Source: Torreya grandis (lineage: Eukaryota; Streptophyta; Pinopsida; Cupressales; Taxaceae). Taken from it: 64,000 bases of DNA. A model generated the notes under the pieces. It was not told the DNA's origin. It was given only the letters and a program-made list of their open reading frames with translations, and made no database searches. The stretch lies in NCBI GenBank assembly GCA_037957365.1, contig JARHVA010000122.1, forward strand, positions 2,057,001-2,121,000, in the 5' to 3' direction. A program made the translations under genes and the position numbers. Within the stretch, counting starts at the first letter, position 1; every line of letters begins with the position of its first letter. Shown here one piece after another: positions 34,016-45,036 of the stretch.

Positions 34016-35054
34016 TGATCCAAAAATTGGATTAGTAGTTGTTAGCCATATGAGCTAACCAAGCAACTATTCTCATTGTATAAAATTGTAACTTAAAAAA
34101 AAGTTGAAACACTCTTTCTATCACTCTTTTTTAGTCAGTTAAGTTACGTGATTGTAAACAAGTTCAATGCAAAGTTGTGACACCCTATGACCTCAAAATA
34201 GATAGGTTTTGGTGCAAAAGCTAAAACCGCATGTGGAATTCATCATAAGAACTTTTTGATTACATAATGGGATTCCTCTTGAAAATTCATGCAATTTCAA
34301 AAAAAGGCATGTCAATCCGAGTTCATATGCAAACAATATGGCCTCTGCAAGTTAGTGCAATTTTTAGGGTTGCGAAACCACCGCAACGATTTTGCAATCT
34401 TAAGCATCATTTTCGCCCTCCATGAAGCGACAGTTTCACCCTACAAGAACGGATTTTTTGCTCGAAGACAAAGAACAGTTGGAGTAATGGCCGCAGATGG
34501 TTTCTCTTCTTCTACTGAGTCTTTTTGGCTTCCCATTTGAGCTCTCTTTGATGTCAAAATGTATAAATGAGTCTTAAGAGGATCATTGTAAGCAACAAAA
34601 TGTTTCCTAGAAGATCTTCTTCTTGATCATAGTGTGAAGGGAAAGTGAGTAAGTTGCAGAGCATGTATGAGTGTTTGGACATATTGTAATGCAAAGAATG
34701 TCCATAAAGGCATCAAAGACAATATTCGTGTAATTTTAGAATGAGATAGTGGCAAGAGGAGGAAGAAAACCCCTCACTCTTATGGAGTTTTCTCAAATTG
34801 AGTTTCTCCAAGGTGATCTTGTGTCTTTGCAAAAAAAAATTCTTGTGTTCTTGCAGTAGTTTCTTGTTCTACTTTCATTGTTCAGTTTCCTTTACAATCT
34901 CAGCACTATCCAATTCTGTATTATGCACATTTCATGATTGTTTTAAGCAAATTCATAAGCAAACAACAAGCAAATCAATCAAGGGTTGTTCAAAAAAAGT
35001 ATAGGATTTGTATTTTATGAGTTTGAAGTGGAATATTCACACGATTATGGATCA
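34016..35054 (+). repeat. Element E, 5' LTR
   Basis: 1,039 bp with inverted ends TGATC...GATCA. Shared phrases with the 3' LTR include CACTCTTTCTATCACTCTTTT, AGGTTTTGGTGCAAAAG and GTAAGTTGCAGAGCATGTATGAG. Confidence 0.92.
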
Positions 35055-35057
35055 GAT

Positions 35058-35069
35058 TGGTATTAGAGT
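35058..35069 (+). other. Primer binding site of element E (Met-tRNA type)
   Basis: TGGTATTAGAGT, three bases after the LTR end. It differs from the usual plant initiator-Met primer site TGGTATCAGAGC by C-to-T changes. Confidence 0.8.
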
Positions 35070-35899
35070 GGTTAGTGTTCCATTGTGTGTGGTTGGTTTG
35101 CATTGTCCCCAAAATTTTACCTTGCAAAATTTTCCCTATTTCAGTACCAACAAGAAGCACTCACTTCGAAGTCCAAATTTGCCAAAAGAACTATGTTTTC
35201 TGACTAAGCCATTTTCTTGAAATTAAAGAAGCACCTTGCACACCCAGAAGGTCGGGCCAGTCCGACCCTCTAAGCACATCAAACACAAAAGTGTGACTTT
35301 GACCCTACCACGCCCCATTGCCATGTCATCCCGACCCTGTGGGCATGATGGATGCGAAGCCATGCCATATTGGGACTTAACCTCGGCATCGCATTCAAAG
35401 CGCCCACATGGCTAGCCCGACCCGGTCGCAGGGACGCATCCAATGCGCGATAGACATCGACGACCCAAGTGCACCAATGACTCGATATATTTTCTATTCA
35501 AAGCTAAGTACCCAGTTAGCCAGAGAACTCTGTTGAAGTCTCCACCACTACATCATTTGTGTTTGAGGAAGCAAAAATCAGCTCAAGCACAGTCAAAGTC
35601 TTCATCTCTCCAAGCACTTCACATCCATACCACTCTCTCGGGATTTTGAGCACATTTCAGACAAGTTTTAAGCCAAAGGAAGATTGACATACCCTGGGTA
35701 CATCAAAGTTCCACCCGGCTCCCGCAAGCTCCCGGGAAAGTTTCAAGGGGTGAAGTATACTTTTTCATGACCACCGTGGCATGCTCTTCACAACCACATA
35801 AGCATTTTATGCTGCCAAATCCATGTAGCAATCTCTAAGATCTTGCTAAAGCCGCCTTCTGTGCCACCAAAGAAATCAAAATAAAGTCCAAGTACATGG
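35070..35899 (+). other. Element E internal leader, first part
   Basis: Untranslated or unrecognised sequence between the primer site and the insertion point of element B. It contains a CpG-rich stretch at about 35240-35460 (CCCGACCC words) and no recognisable domain. It continues directly at 47718 once element B and one CATGG are removed. Confidence 0.6.
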
Positions 35900-36062
35900 T
35901 GTTGACACAGTGGATTGCACCCGGGGCAGGGCGCCTAGCTCCTGCCTTCCACACGTCAAAATGGAAACTCCCCTCTCGCTTGTGGGACTGGCAAAGCTGG
36001 AGGGGAGAGTCTCTAGATAAGGGCTAGCTCCCTTTGATGCATCTGAGTTGTTCCAATAAGTG

Positions 36063-36110
<48 letters not shown>

Positions 36111-37594
36111 GGGGGGGTGAAAAGGGAGAAGGATTACAGAAAACAAAACCTACTCTAGGAGGGTGATGCACCAAAATGACTCGACCTATTCACACTCACA
36201 CTCTGCACCATAAGACATACATACACTTTAACTGGTAAAAGGACCAGACTGCAGGAAGCTTAACAGAGAGGCTTTAATGGAACACAGAGGAGCAGGGACT
36301 CACCATAGGTGCTGTAGGAAAAGCACACTATGTAATGACTTCCATCTGTCTCTACGCTCCAGGTACAGCGCTTCTTGTCACCTGCAGGAATGGCGCCTTA
36401 CAGATACCAGATGCATTGGTGTCAACCCTGTGAAAGCATTAGGAAGCAATGACTAAACACAAGATTAACACTCAAACACACACAGAGATATCTAACCAGA
36501 ATAGAGGTAAAAATGCGTTTTATTGATTCCAGGTGAAAATTTGCCAGGGCTTCGCCTTAAAAATGTGAAAAGATCCTTTTTCAAATGACAAGTCTACAAT
36601 ATATAGAGGAAGAAAGGAGGCCTTTTGGTGCCCTTTTTGCAAATGGCCCATGCGCGTCCCAAGGGCATTGGGAAGAGGAAGCCGCTAAAAAATAAATGCT
36701 GTGTTAGTTCTGATTCTGACTTCAGGCGTTTTAAAACATAGGCCACGCCGTTTCCCCATAACCAAGACTGCTCCTTGAAGGCACCCACGCGGTTTGTCTG
36801 CTCATAAATACAAAATGGAGAAAAAATGGGCCTCACCGTTCACCGTTTTCGTCCCATTTATGACCACTTGGCGAGCATTGTTCCAACCGCTGGAATAACT
36901 CCTTGAGTCGATGCCTCCCTTCGCCACTTGGACTATGTGTCTATTTCTACACTTGGCACTTTTGTCTTTTCCCTGCCTTGACTCTTCTGGCTCCTTTGGC
37001 CCTCAAGGGCTATCTTCTCGTCCTTGCTGGCTCCTTTGGCCCTCAAGGGCTATCTTCTCATCCTTGTTGGCTCCTTGGGCTCTTTTCTTAGCAGGTCGCT
37101 GAGTTCATTCTCAACCCTTGTCTTTTTTAGCGTCATTTTCCTGGTTTTGTCCTTTTTGCTGGCTTTTGTCTCTTTGTTCTCTGGGCTCTTTGTTGGCGCT
37201 CAAGAATTCAAAGGTCAAACGGCTATTTCTCTGCCATAAAAATGACGTTCGCGGGCCCGTCACCGTTTGAAAAACAACGGCTAGTCTATCTCCTTGAAGT
37301 TGACAGCTTCGGAGACGTCACCATCCTTGGCAATTTCTGCGGTCTTTTCTCTTCGGCCTTTTGGGAAGTGTCCTTCGTTTGGCAGCCGAGAGTCCAGCAC
37401 AAGGGCACCTGCCCTTCAGGGTCCTTCAGCTCCTCGGTGGGTTTCTCCTTGGTATCTTCCGCGCACATTTTTTTTGCAGACAAATTTCCCGCGGGCTTTT
37501 TTCGCGGACTTTTTCCCACGGACAAAAGTCCGCAAGAATTTTCCTTGGACCACTTTGCTTTCCTTCGGGTTTTCTTCCCGACCACTTTCCCCGA

Positions 37595-37735
37595 ATTTCT
37601 TCAGACTTTTGTCTGAAGGAATTCCTTCGGACAAAAAGTCTGAAAGAATTTGCTTTTTGCCTTAAAGTCTTTTCTGTGGGATTTTTGTTTGCAGCCTTTC
37701 CGAATTCCTTCGGACTTTTTGTCTGAAGGAATTAT
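37595..37735. repeat. Hairpin array, element B 3' LTR
   Basis: Copies of TTC(G/A)GAC(T/A)nGTC(C/T)GAA separated by GGAATTCC. Several carry matched or single G/A and C/T changes relative to the 5' LTR copy at 46672-46815. Confidence 0.85.
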
Positions 37736-37883
37736 GCCTTTGCCTGTCGACTGCCTTAAACAAAATTCCGAAAGAACTTACCTTTGCGGCTTTCTTGAAA
37801 ACGACCCTTTCGAAGGGTGCCTTTGTCGACCAAGTGCCCTCCGCAAGGGCACTTGTCCTTCGAGAGATTCTCTTTAACTTTTG

Positions 37884-38226
37884 CATTGAACCGCTCCTTT
37901 GAACCAAGCGTTGAACCATTTGATTGAACCGGTTCAATGGTTCAAACGGTTGTTGAACCAAGGCATGAACCAAGCTTTGAACCGAGCGTTTGAACCAAGC
38001 TCGTTGAACCGACTGAGTGAACCAAGTGATTGAACCATCTGAATTGAACCAAGCCTTGAACTTTGCCGATTGAACTTTGATTGAACCAAAGCGATGAACT
38101 CAAGCCGACTGAACCAAGTCGTTGAACCGACTGAATGAACCGAATGATTGAACCGAAGCATTGAACCAAAGCGTTGAACAAAGGCATTGAACTGAAGCAT
38201 TGAACCGGTTCAATGGTTCAACGGTT
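37884..38226 (-). repeat. TTGAACC minisatellite, element B 3' LTR
   Basis: About 20 irregularly spaced TTGAACC/TTGAACT words ending in ACCGGTTCAATGGTTCAA, a local palindrome-like end that is also present in element A. Confidence 0.88.
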
Positions 38227-38331
38227 CAAAGATGCCAACTTGCCTTGTGAATTTCTTCAGACAAGAGTCCACAGAAGCTTTGTAAAACTTTGCACTCTTT
38301 GAACTGGTTCCTCATGCGCCGAAAGACTCGC

Positions 38332-38662
38332 TTGCAGAGTCCGTAGAAATGGAGTCCGTAGAAAACTTCACTGCTGAGTTCGTAGAAATCCAAGCTTTGC
38401 AGAGTCCGTAGAAATGGACCTGTAGAGTCCGTAGAAAACCTGCAGACTCCGTAGAAATGGACCTGCAAAGTCCGTAGAAAACCTGCAGAGTCCGTAGAAA
38501 TGGTCTACGCTGCAGAGTCCGTAGAAATGAACCTGCAGAGTCCGTAGAAAACTTGCAAAGTCCATAGAAATGGACCTACAGAGTCCGTAGAAAACTTCAC
38601 TGCTGAGTCCGTAGAAATGGACCTGCAGAGTCCGTAGAAAACCTACAGAGTCCATAGAAATT
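38332..38662 (-). repeat. AGTCCGTAGAAA tandem array, element B 3' LTR
   Basis: About fourteen units of roughly 20 bp reading CTGCAGAGTCCGTAGAAA followed by ATGGAC or AAC, which form a higher-order alternation of the two spacer types. The 5' LTR array at 47388-47612 is shorter. Confidence 0.9.
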
Positions 38663-38763
38663 TGCAAGACTCGTGGAAAATCAAAAGTACTGGCTCAGAA
38701 CAGCATGAAAAAAGGGGGGGGTGGCGACCGATTTTTGGCCTGTTAGGCCAAAAATGGTCAACA

Positions 38764-38995
38764 AAATGGCGACTCCCAGGGGAAGCATGCCTGCTATGCT
38801 TAGAGACCAGTTGCCTTGAAGTCCATTGGGCGCGGAGTCAGAAAGCAGCTTTGAAGAAAGGTTAGCAACAGCCCCAAAAGATCCAAGAATCAAACATGAA
38901 GCTTTTACCCCAAAAGGAAAAACACACAAAACTAAGAAAACTACTAACATGTGCAAAAGGCACTTAGGGAAAATAGGAGAAAAGCAAGGGAAATA
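38764..38995 (-). promoter_or_regulatory. Conserved 3' untranslated block, element B
   Basis: Starts AAATGGCGACTCCCAGGGG next to the LTR and runs through GAAGCATGCCTGCTATGC and GATCCAAGAATCAAACATGAAG. The same words occur in the same order in elements A and C although their coding regions are unrelated to Gag-Pol. Confidence 0.7.
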
Positions 38996-39016
38996 TATAC
39001 ATGACGAAAAAGGGGC

Positions 39017-40290
39017 TCAGTGGTAATGCTTAAGATGTATCCCATTAACTAAGATATACAGTTCTTCACTATCCAACCTGGAGAGTTGGAATGCATTATG
39101 TTGCTTGCACTAAGTGATTACGTATGGGCCACTTCATAGGGCATCGAACTTCGCGTGCTTTCCAAGCTTAGCTTAGTCTTCATCCCATTTCAAAACAATG
39201 TCTCCTTCAGAGAAACTTTTTGATGAAGATTTCTTGTCGAAGTGTCTCTTGGTTTGCTGTTGGCGGCTGGTCATAGAAGCCATAGCCTGGTCCCTTGTCT
39301 CTTGGAGCTCCATCAACTCGCATAGCCTAACCTCCATGTTATTTCTTTCTTCTAATTGCAGCTGGCGAGCGAGGTCCAAGGCTGGCAACTCAAGTGAAAT
39401 GGGGAGCCTAGCTTCCCTTCCATAGACGAGCGTGTATGGCAAGTTACCAATTGCCCTCTTCGGGGTGACCCTATCTGCCCACAGGGTTGTTTTCAACTTG
39501 GCATGCCAAGTCCTCTGATTCTCCTCCATGGTTCACTTGATGATCCTGATCAGGTTCTTATTTGTAGATTCAGCCAGCCCATTCCCCTGTGGGTAGTAAT
39601 TGGATGAAGTGCTGAGATAGATACCATATCTCAGCGCCCATTCACTTGTTTTAGTTCCCAAAAAAGCTAACTCATTATCTGAGATTATGGTTGCTGGAAC
39701 CCCAAACCTTGCCACCAGGTCCTCATAAAAATCCAGGACTACACTTTCATTGGCCTCTTTCAGAGCAATAGCCTCTACCCACCTTGTGAAGTAATCCGCA
39801 GCGGTCAGGACCCACTTGTGTCCAGCACTGGAGGGGGGATTAATCATCCCTATGAAGTCGAGGCCCCATTGCATGAATGGCTGCTCTGTCTGAATAGGCT
39901 GTAAAGGCATGGCAGCCAACCGTTGCTTCCCGTCAAAAAGCATGCACTTCTGGCACTTTCATACCGAGGCATGGGTGTCCCTGAAAAGAGTAGGTCAGAA
40001 ATAGCCAACCCTCATTATTCTTGCTGCTATAGCCCTAGGAGCAAAATGACCGCCAGCTGGCCCATCATGGAACTCAGACAGCACCCTATCGGCCTGACTT
40101 GAGTCCAAGCATCTTAAAAGGACACCTGAGAGATCCTTTCTGAATAGCACTCCATTGATCAGGACAAAAGCGAGACACTGGAGTCTGAAATATCTCCTCT
40201 TGGTCCTATCAAGGCCCTGCAGGCACTCACCAGTGAGAAGGAAATGCCTCACGTCTGATGTCCAATCCTTCATGACAGCTGGTTCTTCTG
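39017..40290 (-). pseudogene. Element B integrase
   Basis: An HHCC zinc-binding part straddles 40080-39945: GPAGGHFAPRAIAARI, then a stop at 39997-39995, then DTHASV, another stop and KCQKC. The catalytic core follows with Asp in WGLDFIG (about 39859), Asp in IISDNELAF (about 39679) and Glu in GLAESTNKNL (about 39571); the last two are 35 residues apart, the usual D-D(35)-E spacing. The C-terminal part has PKRAIGNLPYTLVYGREARL, and the frame ends in a degraded GPY-type module (SGPYVIT) with a TGA at 39019-39017. Further stops lie at 39535-39533 and 39175-39173 and in the last 150 bp. The enzyme would have inserted element DNA into the chromosome; this copy cannot be made whole. Confidence 0.92.
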
Positions 40291-40329
40291 TTGTAGCTGC
40301 ATCATGAATCAGCAGACTATCCTCTTTCT

Positions 40330-40710
40330 GCTGCTTAAAGTCTGCAGCAAGGTGCTCACACAAGCCTCTCCCTCTTACCAGTTTGGTGATCTTGATATCC
40401 ACATCATATTCCATCACCTTAGTGATCCACCCTGCTCTCTTTTCATTCAGGTCTCGGTTGATCAAGAAATCCTTGATGCCGGGATGGGGGACCATGAGGT
40501 GGATTCTGCTATTGGACAGCATATCCCTGAATTTCTTCAGACTCCGTATGACAGCCAGGACTTGTTTTTCCACATATGTGTATCTGACTTCAAAACCCTC
40601 TAGGCCTTGGCTAAAAAACGCAATTGGTTGCTCAAGGGTATCATCCTTTGCTTGGGTAAGCATGGCGGCGATTACCTCTTCATTGCCGAAGGTGTAGAGG
40701 TTGAAATCTT
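40330..40710 (-). pseudogene. Element B RNase H adjoining the reverse transcriptase, active-site Asp lost
   Basis: The segment reads FNLYTFGNEEVIAAMLTQ, then QPIAFFSQGL, EKQVLAVIRSLKKFR and WITKVMEYDVDIKI. This is the classic Ty3/gypsy RNase H/connection layout. The first catalytic Asp, normally in a YTDAS-like motif, is replaced by Phe-Gly (YTFG at about 40696). Loss of this residue is known from plant elements that carry a second RNase H, which fits the extra domain at 42199-42540. Confidence 0.85.
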
Positions 40711-40799
40711 TGGTGAAGTCAGCGCTGATCAAAGTAGGAGCCCAGACTATGGCTTGCTTGATTTCTTCGAAACTGTCTTTTCTTTGTGATGTCCATGTG

Positions 40800-41587
40800 A
40801 ACTCCTCACCCTTCCTCAACATAAAGGTCAATGGCTTGACCACTTCCGCAGAATTAGGGATAAATCTCCGAATGAAATTTATCTTGCCGAAGAAGCTTTG
40901 CAAACCTTTCTTGTGCTTAGGCAAGGACAGCTCCAAGATGGAGCGGACTCTTTTTGGATCAATGGTCAAGCCTTCCTTAGAAACGATGTGACCAAAGAGC
41001 TTCCCCTTGTGGACAGTGAACACACATTTCCTCGGGTTGAGAGAGATACCGAACTCTCTAAACCTCTCAAAGATTTGTCTGAGGTGTTTCATGTGTTGGC
41101 TCGCTTCCTTGGAGAAAACTGTCACATCATCAAGATATACCAGCACAGTGTTATTTATCAGGCCTTGAAAGGCCATGTCCATAGCTCGTTCGAAGGTGGC
41201 ACTAGCATTAGACAGTTCGAAAGGCGTTTTCCTGTAAGCAAACATCCCTCATTTGGTTGTGAAGGCTGTCTTGTGTTGGTCACAGTCTTGCACCAAAATC
41301 TGGTTGTATCCTGAATACCCATCCAGGAGGGAGAAACGCTCACTGCCTGTCACCATTTGAAAGATTTGCTCCATGCTTGGGAGAGGATAATGTTCTTTCA
41401 AAGAGACTCTGTTGAGGTCTCTGAAATTGACGCACAGTCTGATCTCCCCATTCTTTTTCCGGACAAGAACAAGATTGGCCAGCCAAGAAGAGTGTTTGAT
41501 TGGAAATATTATCCTAGACTCAATCAACTTGGTGAGCTCCTTCCGCATGAGAGGCTCAATCATTGGGTTGACAGGGCTCTACTTCTA
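40800..41587 (-). pseudogene. Element B reverse transcriptase
   Basis: In order: MIEPLMRKELTKLIESRII, LVRKKNGEIRLCVNFRDLN, YPLPSMEQIFQMV, FSLLDGYSGYNQI, then a TGA at 41251-41249, MFAYRKTPFELSNASATFER, LVYLDDVTVFS (the YxDD catalytic box at about 41137-41126) and ISLNPRKCVF. These are the seven conserved blocks of a Ty3/gypsy reverse transcriptase. Two close TAG codons at 41587-41585 and 41581-41579 sit just upstream of the domain. The linker before it (42031-41590, containing QLKNNKLPKVLVTLESIF and CQEFADIFALEYSDL) is also typical of this plant group. Confidence 0.94.
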
Positions 41588-41973
41588 CTTGATTGGCCTG
41601 ACGCCTTCTTCCAGCTCAATGGTATGTTGGGCCAGATTTGGGTCAAAACCCTTCAAATCACTATACTCCAAAGCGAAGATATCGGCAAATTCTTGGCACA
41701 ACAAGATGAAAACCTGTCTTTCACGGTCCGTGCACACTTTCCCAAGTGCAAGCAACATATTCTTGAATATTTCCACCTTCTCATGGTGCTCCTTCGTTGC
41801 AATGCATGCCTTGTCGCTTCTCAATTGGTCATCTCCATTGAAGATACTCTCTAGAGTGACCAAAACTTTGGGGAGCTTATTGTTCTTCAGCTGAACAATT
41901 TGGCTGCCATATTGCTGCTGCAACTTAACCTGGTTTTTTGTAGCAAACTCAGCTTCTTCCTGCAAGAAGAGTG

Positions 41974-42540
41974 TTATTTGCTGATCGCTATTGAAGACCT
42001 GCCAGTTGGTGACGTTGTCAGGGAGGGCCAAATCACTACCTTCAAGTGGCGTGAGCTGTGGTCTCGGCCTATCCCCTGAGGGATATCGAACTGGGCACCA
42101 ACAGCTGCCAACCTGTCTGCTTGCTTGTTCTGCTCTCTAGGAATGGAGGAAATATTGAAAGCAAAGAAATTTTCCACTAAGTCCCATACCCTATGTTTTT
42201 AAGACTTCAGTAAAGAATTTTTTGTCAAATTCTGGCCTCTTACCTGATTGACAATTAGCTCACTGTCACCAAAAACTTGAAGCTCTTTGATTCCTCTTTT
42301 CCTCGTCCACTCCAAACCGTGGATAAGGGATTCATATTCCGCAACATTGCATGTGTAGGAAAATTGGAACCAGAAAGCTGAAAAGTATCTCTCCTTTGAA
42401 GGAGAAACCAACACCGCTCCACCACCAGCGCCCAACTTACTTCTTGAACCGTCAAAAAACAGCTGCCATAGCCCTGAGCTTTCCTGGCTCACCTTCATCA
42501 GATTTGGTACAAAAGTACCCTCTTCATGTATGCAATAAAT
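41974..42540 (-). pseudogene. Element B additional RNase H-like domain, upstream of the reverse transcriptase
   Basis: LWQLFFDGSRSKLGAGGGAV starts an RNase H fold with the first catalytic Asp in FFDGS. NVAEYESLIHGLE supplies the Glu and VFGDSELIVNQV the next Asp. After a TAA at 42201-42199 come KHRVWDLVENFFAFNI and IPREQNKQADRLAAVGA with the last Asp. All catalytic carboxylates are present, unlike in the other RNase H. The sequence resembles the archaeal-type RNase H known in plant Tat-like Ty3/gypsy elements. A frameshift near 42070 separates it from the rest of Pol. Confidence 0.88.
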
Positions 42541-42567
42541 TCCAAGGCCTGCCTCCTCAATGAATTT

Positions 42568-43200
42568 TTAAGGATCATGCTCGAAGTTGTCACTTCCCCA
42601 TTCATCTAAGAGCAGGTCTGCAACTCCTAGGGCAGAGGATGGAGATTGGTCTACTTGGAACTCTTCTTGGTCAATGATGGCGTCGCTGACATTTGTTGCC
42701 TTGAGCGAGTATGGTTCCCGATGATCTCTGTGGAGTGGCTCGGATTCAATCTTAACTTTAGTCCCATACTTGGTTCTAAAAACCAGATAAGACCAATTCG
42801 CTGCTAAGTAGCCACCTATCTTGGATGTAAAATCCCTGGATAAGTAGATGGCAAAGTAAAGAGGGACATCCGCCACTACCACATCATGAGGAACTGAGAA
42901 GGTTGGGCAAGCGTGTAGCGTCAAGCTCAAACCCTTCAACACCCCAACTGTGTTTGTTGGTGTTCCATCGAACTGCAAGACTCCCTTAGTCATTTCTTCG
43001 TCTTTCAAAACCAGCTTGTCGGCTATGCATTTGGGCATTACCGAGGTGCTTGCTCCACTATCAATGATGCAATTGTGCACCAAGAAATCTCCTATGACCA
43101 AGGACACATAAAAGGGAGGAACCTTTTCTTCTTTTCTGACCTGACCTGAGGTGGAAGGCTATCCATTCATCATCAAAACATTATCGGCTTTTGCTGGGAC
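42568..43200 (-). pseudogene. Element B aspartic protease (retropepsin)
   Basis: VSLVIGDFLVHNCIIDSGAS contains the DSGA active-site motif, followed by TSVMPKCIADKL. The downstream half has GVLKGLSLTLHACPTFSVPH and a VVADVPLYFAIYLSRDF segment, as in plant Ty3/gypsy proteases that cut the polyprotein. It is in the same frame as Gag. A TAG lies shortly upstream (NVLMMNG-stop-PSTSGQ) and a TAA ends the stretch at 42570-42568. Confidence 0.88.
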
Positions 43201-43320
43201 AGCTTGTTCATCTAGCTCATGCAATTCCTTTTGCAGCATATCTTTTTGCCCCGGTATTGACAGTGAATCCCACAAAGAGATGTTCATGTGCAGCTTCTTC
43301 ATCTAGTCAACCACATTGAC

Positions 43321-44889
43321 TCAAGGGTTGTCTTCCTTCAAATTTTCTTTGGAATTATTTACAGCCTGAAGTGCAGGCCGAGGAGCTGAAGGTACAACCG
43401 GCGGTCTGAAGCTTGAGACCTTTTGATTTACATGAGATGAAGAAGGTATTGCTAACGTTTGGGCAGCAGCCTGAGCTTCTTCCACTGCTCTCCTTTTGAG
43501 TCTTGTGTTGGTTGTGACACAGTCAGCCTGATTGTCCGCATCACCTACGTGATTGACTGAAAAGAATTCACTTTCAAGGTGATTCATGAGAGTAGAATCA
43601 GGCTGGGTCTGACTGTTGCTCGTGCTGGGTTGCATTGGAGCCTCAAAACCTTGGGAATGGGTGGCTGCCTGATTGTCTTGTGCATTTGGATAATAACCCG
43701 TCATTTCATTTGTATAAGCAGCCTGCTCTTGACCATATCCCATGGTTGAACAACTTGGTTGTTCTTGCACCAGATTGTTTTGAACGGGCACCATAACCTT
43801 GGATGATGAAGGGGCGCCTGGATTGTAGCCCTGAAAAGGTCTAGTCTGTGTAAGCTGACCCTATCCTTGATTGCGATTTTGGAAAGGGGGTCTAGGAGCT
43901 TGACCATACTGCCGGTATCCTTGGTTTGGTCAGTTGCTTTGAGCTTGCTGCCTTTTAATAGCCACAAGTTCATTTGACATATTTTGCAACAGACTCTTGT
44001 CTTCATGAAGTTCATTGGATGGAGTAGCAGTTGGCTTTTCTATGCTACGCAGAAGAGCTAAGGTGGGAGCAGCGGTCTGAATTGGAGGCAGCATTTCAGA
44101 GAAAAGTGGCATATGAGATCTAAGAGCTATTTTCCCAGCTTGCACTAAGCAATTTTCAGCTGCTATAGCTATGTCATAGGCGACAGACAACACATGTCCT
44201 CCCATGGACTGTATCATAACAACGATATCACTGTTCAATGCTCTTAAGTAATACAAAAAAGCATAGCTAGGAGTCGGTCTTACCAAAATGGGGATTCTAT
44301 CCCATGTCTTCTGAAACCGAGTGTTGAAATCCTGCATGTATTCATGTGGGGCTCTTTTCATGGTAGTCAGCTGCTCGGCAAGTGAGAGGTGGTCGCTCTT
44401 TTCCCCAAAACGGTCCGTCAAGTGAGTGCCCAATTCATTCCAAGAACCGATTGAATTTATGGTCAAAGTCCCATACCAGTCCAGAGCTTTGCCTTTAAGA
44501 GACAATGCCAGCAATCTGATTGCAATATTCTCCTCAGTGACATGAATATTGCAGAGGTTAGCAATATCTCTGATGTGTTCGATAACTGTAATGGGCCCCT
44601 CTCCATCAAAGGGAGGCACACTTTTGAGGACTTCTCTTGGAATTGGGTCATAACGCTGGAGATTCAAAGGACTCTGACCACGGAAAGTCACAAAAGGTAA
44701 TGCCATAGCTATGACAGGATGTAACCGCGGCCTTCTTGCGTAGGTGTTCTTTATAGCAGGTTTGGGAAAGTGGTTTGCTGAATAAGGATGGGTCTTCTCA
44801 AACCTCAGTCGCTTTGCTGAGTTCAAAGGCAATTCAATGAATTCGAAGGGGACACCCTTAGCAGCAAACCGTGTGGTGATTTTAGGCAT
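43321..44889 (-). pseudogene. Element B Gag
   Basis: ATG at 44889 (MPKITTRFAAKGVPFEFIEL) opens a frame with the retrotransposon Gag core: VPPFDGEGPITVIEHI, LLALSLKGKALDWYGTL, WNELGTHLTDRFG, EQLTTMKRAPHEYMQDFNTR and PSYAFLYYLRAL. A Gln/Pro-rich tail follows (QYGQAPRPPFQNRNQG). Stops interrupt at 43932-43930, 43863-43861 and 43323-43321. I did not find a CCHC zinc knuckle. Gag would form the virus-like particle. It starts about 130 bp after the primer site, a normal distance. Confidence 0.9.
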
Positions 44890-45019
44890 AGGAGGTCAAA
44901 CTGGGCTTTGATCAGAAAATGAAGCTCTTACCAATGGAGTCGCCAGACGCTGAAAATGGTTGATTTGCTGTAACAGGACCAGCATCAATCCTAAGACTTT
45001 ACTAAGTATAAAAACTGAG

Positions 45020-45036
45020 CCCCACCGGGCGTGCCA
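45020..45036 (-). other. Primer binding site, element B
   Basis: TGGCACGCCCGGTGGGG on the minus strand, 5 bp inside the 5' LTR edge. It is identical to that of elements A and C except for the last base. Confidence 0.8.

Larger units (their letters stand above)
35900..38763 (-). repeat. Element B, 3' LTR
   Basis: Plus-strand edges TGTTGACACAGTGG and ATGGTCAACA. It contains a long (TA)n run (36065-36108), a TATA box near 36600, the hairpin array (37595-37735), a TTGAACC array (37884-38226) and a long AGTCCGTAGAAA array (38332-38662). It is about 190 bp longer than the 5' LTR, mostly because the last array and the TA run are longer. Confidence 0.94.

Noticed and set aside
34016..35054. Interpretation of this LTR and the one at 60373 as two independent solo LTRs
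   Set aside because: Their outer flanks carry the same CTGCT duplication, the inner flanks carry a primer site and a purine tract in the right places, and neither has its own TSD.
38332..38662. Regular 20-bp repeats with alternating spacers resembling a CRISPR array
   Set aside because: Units and spacers are both repetitive, no unique spacers exist, the array is within a plant LTR and no cas genes occur.
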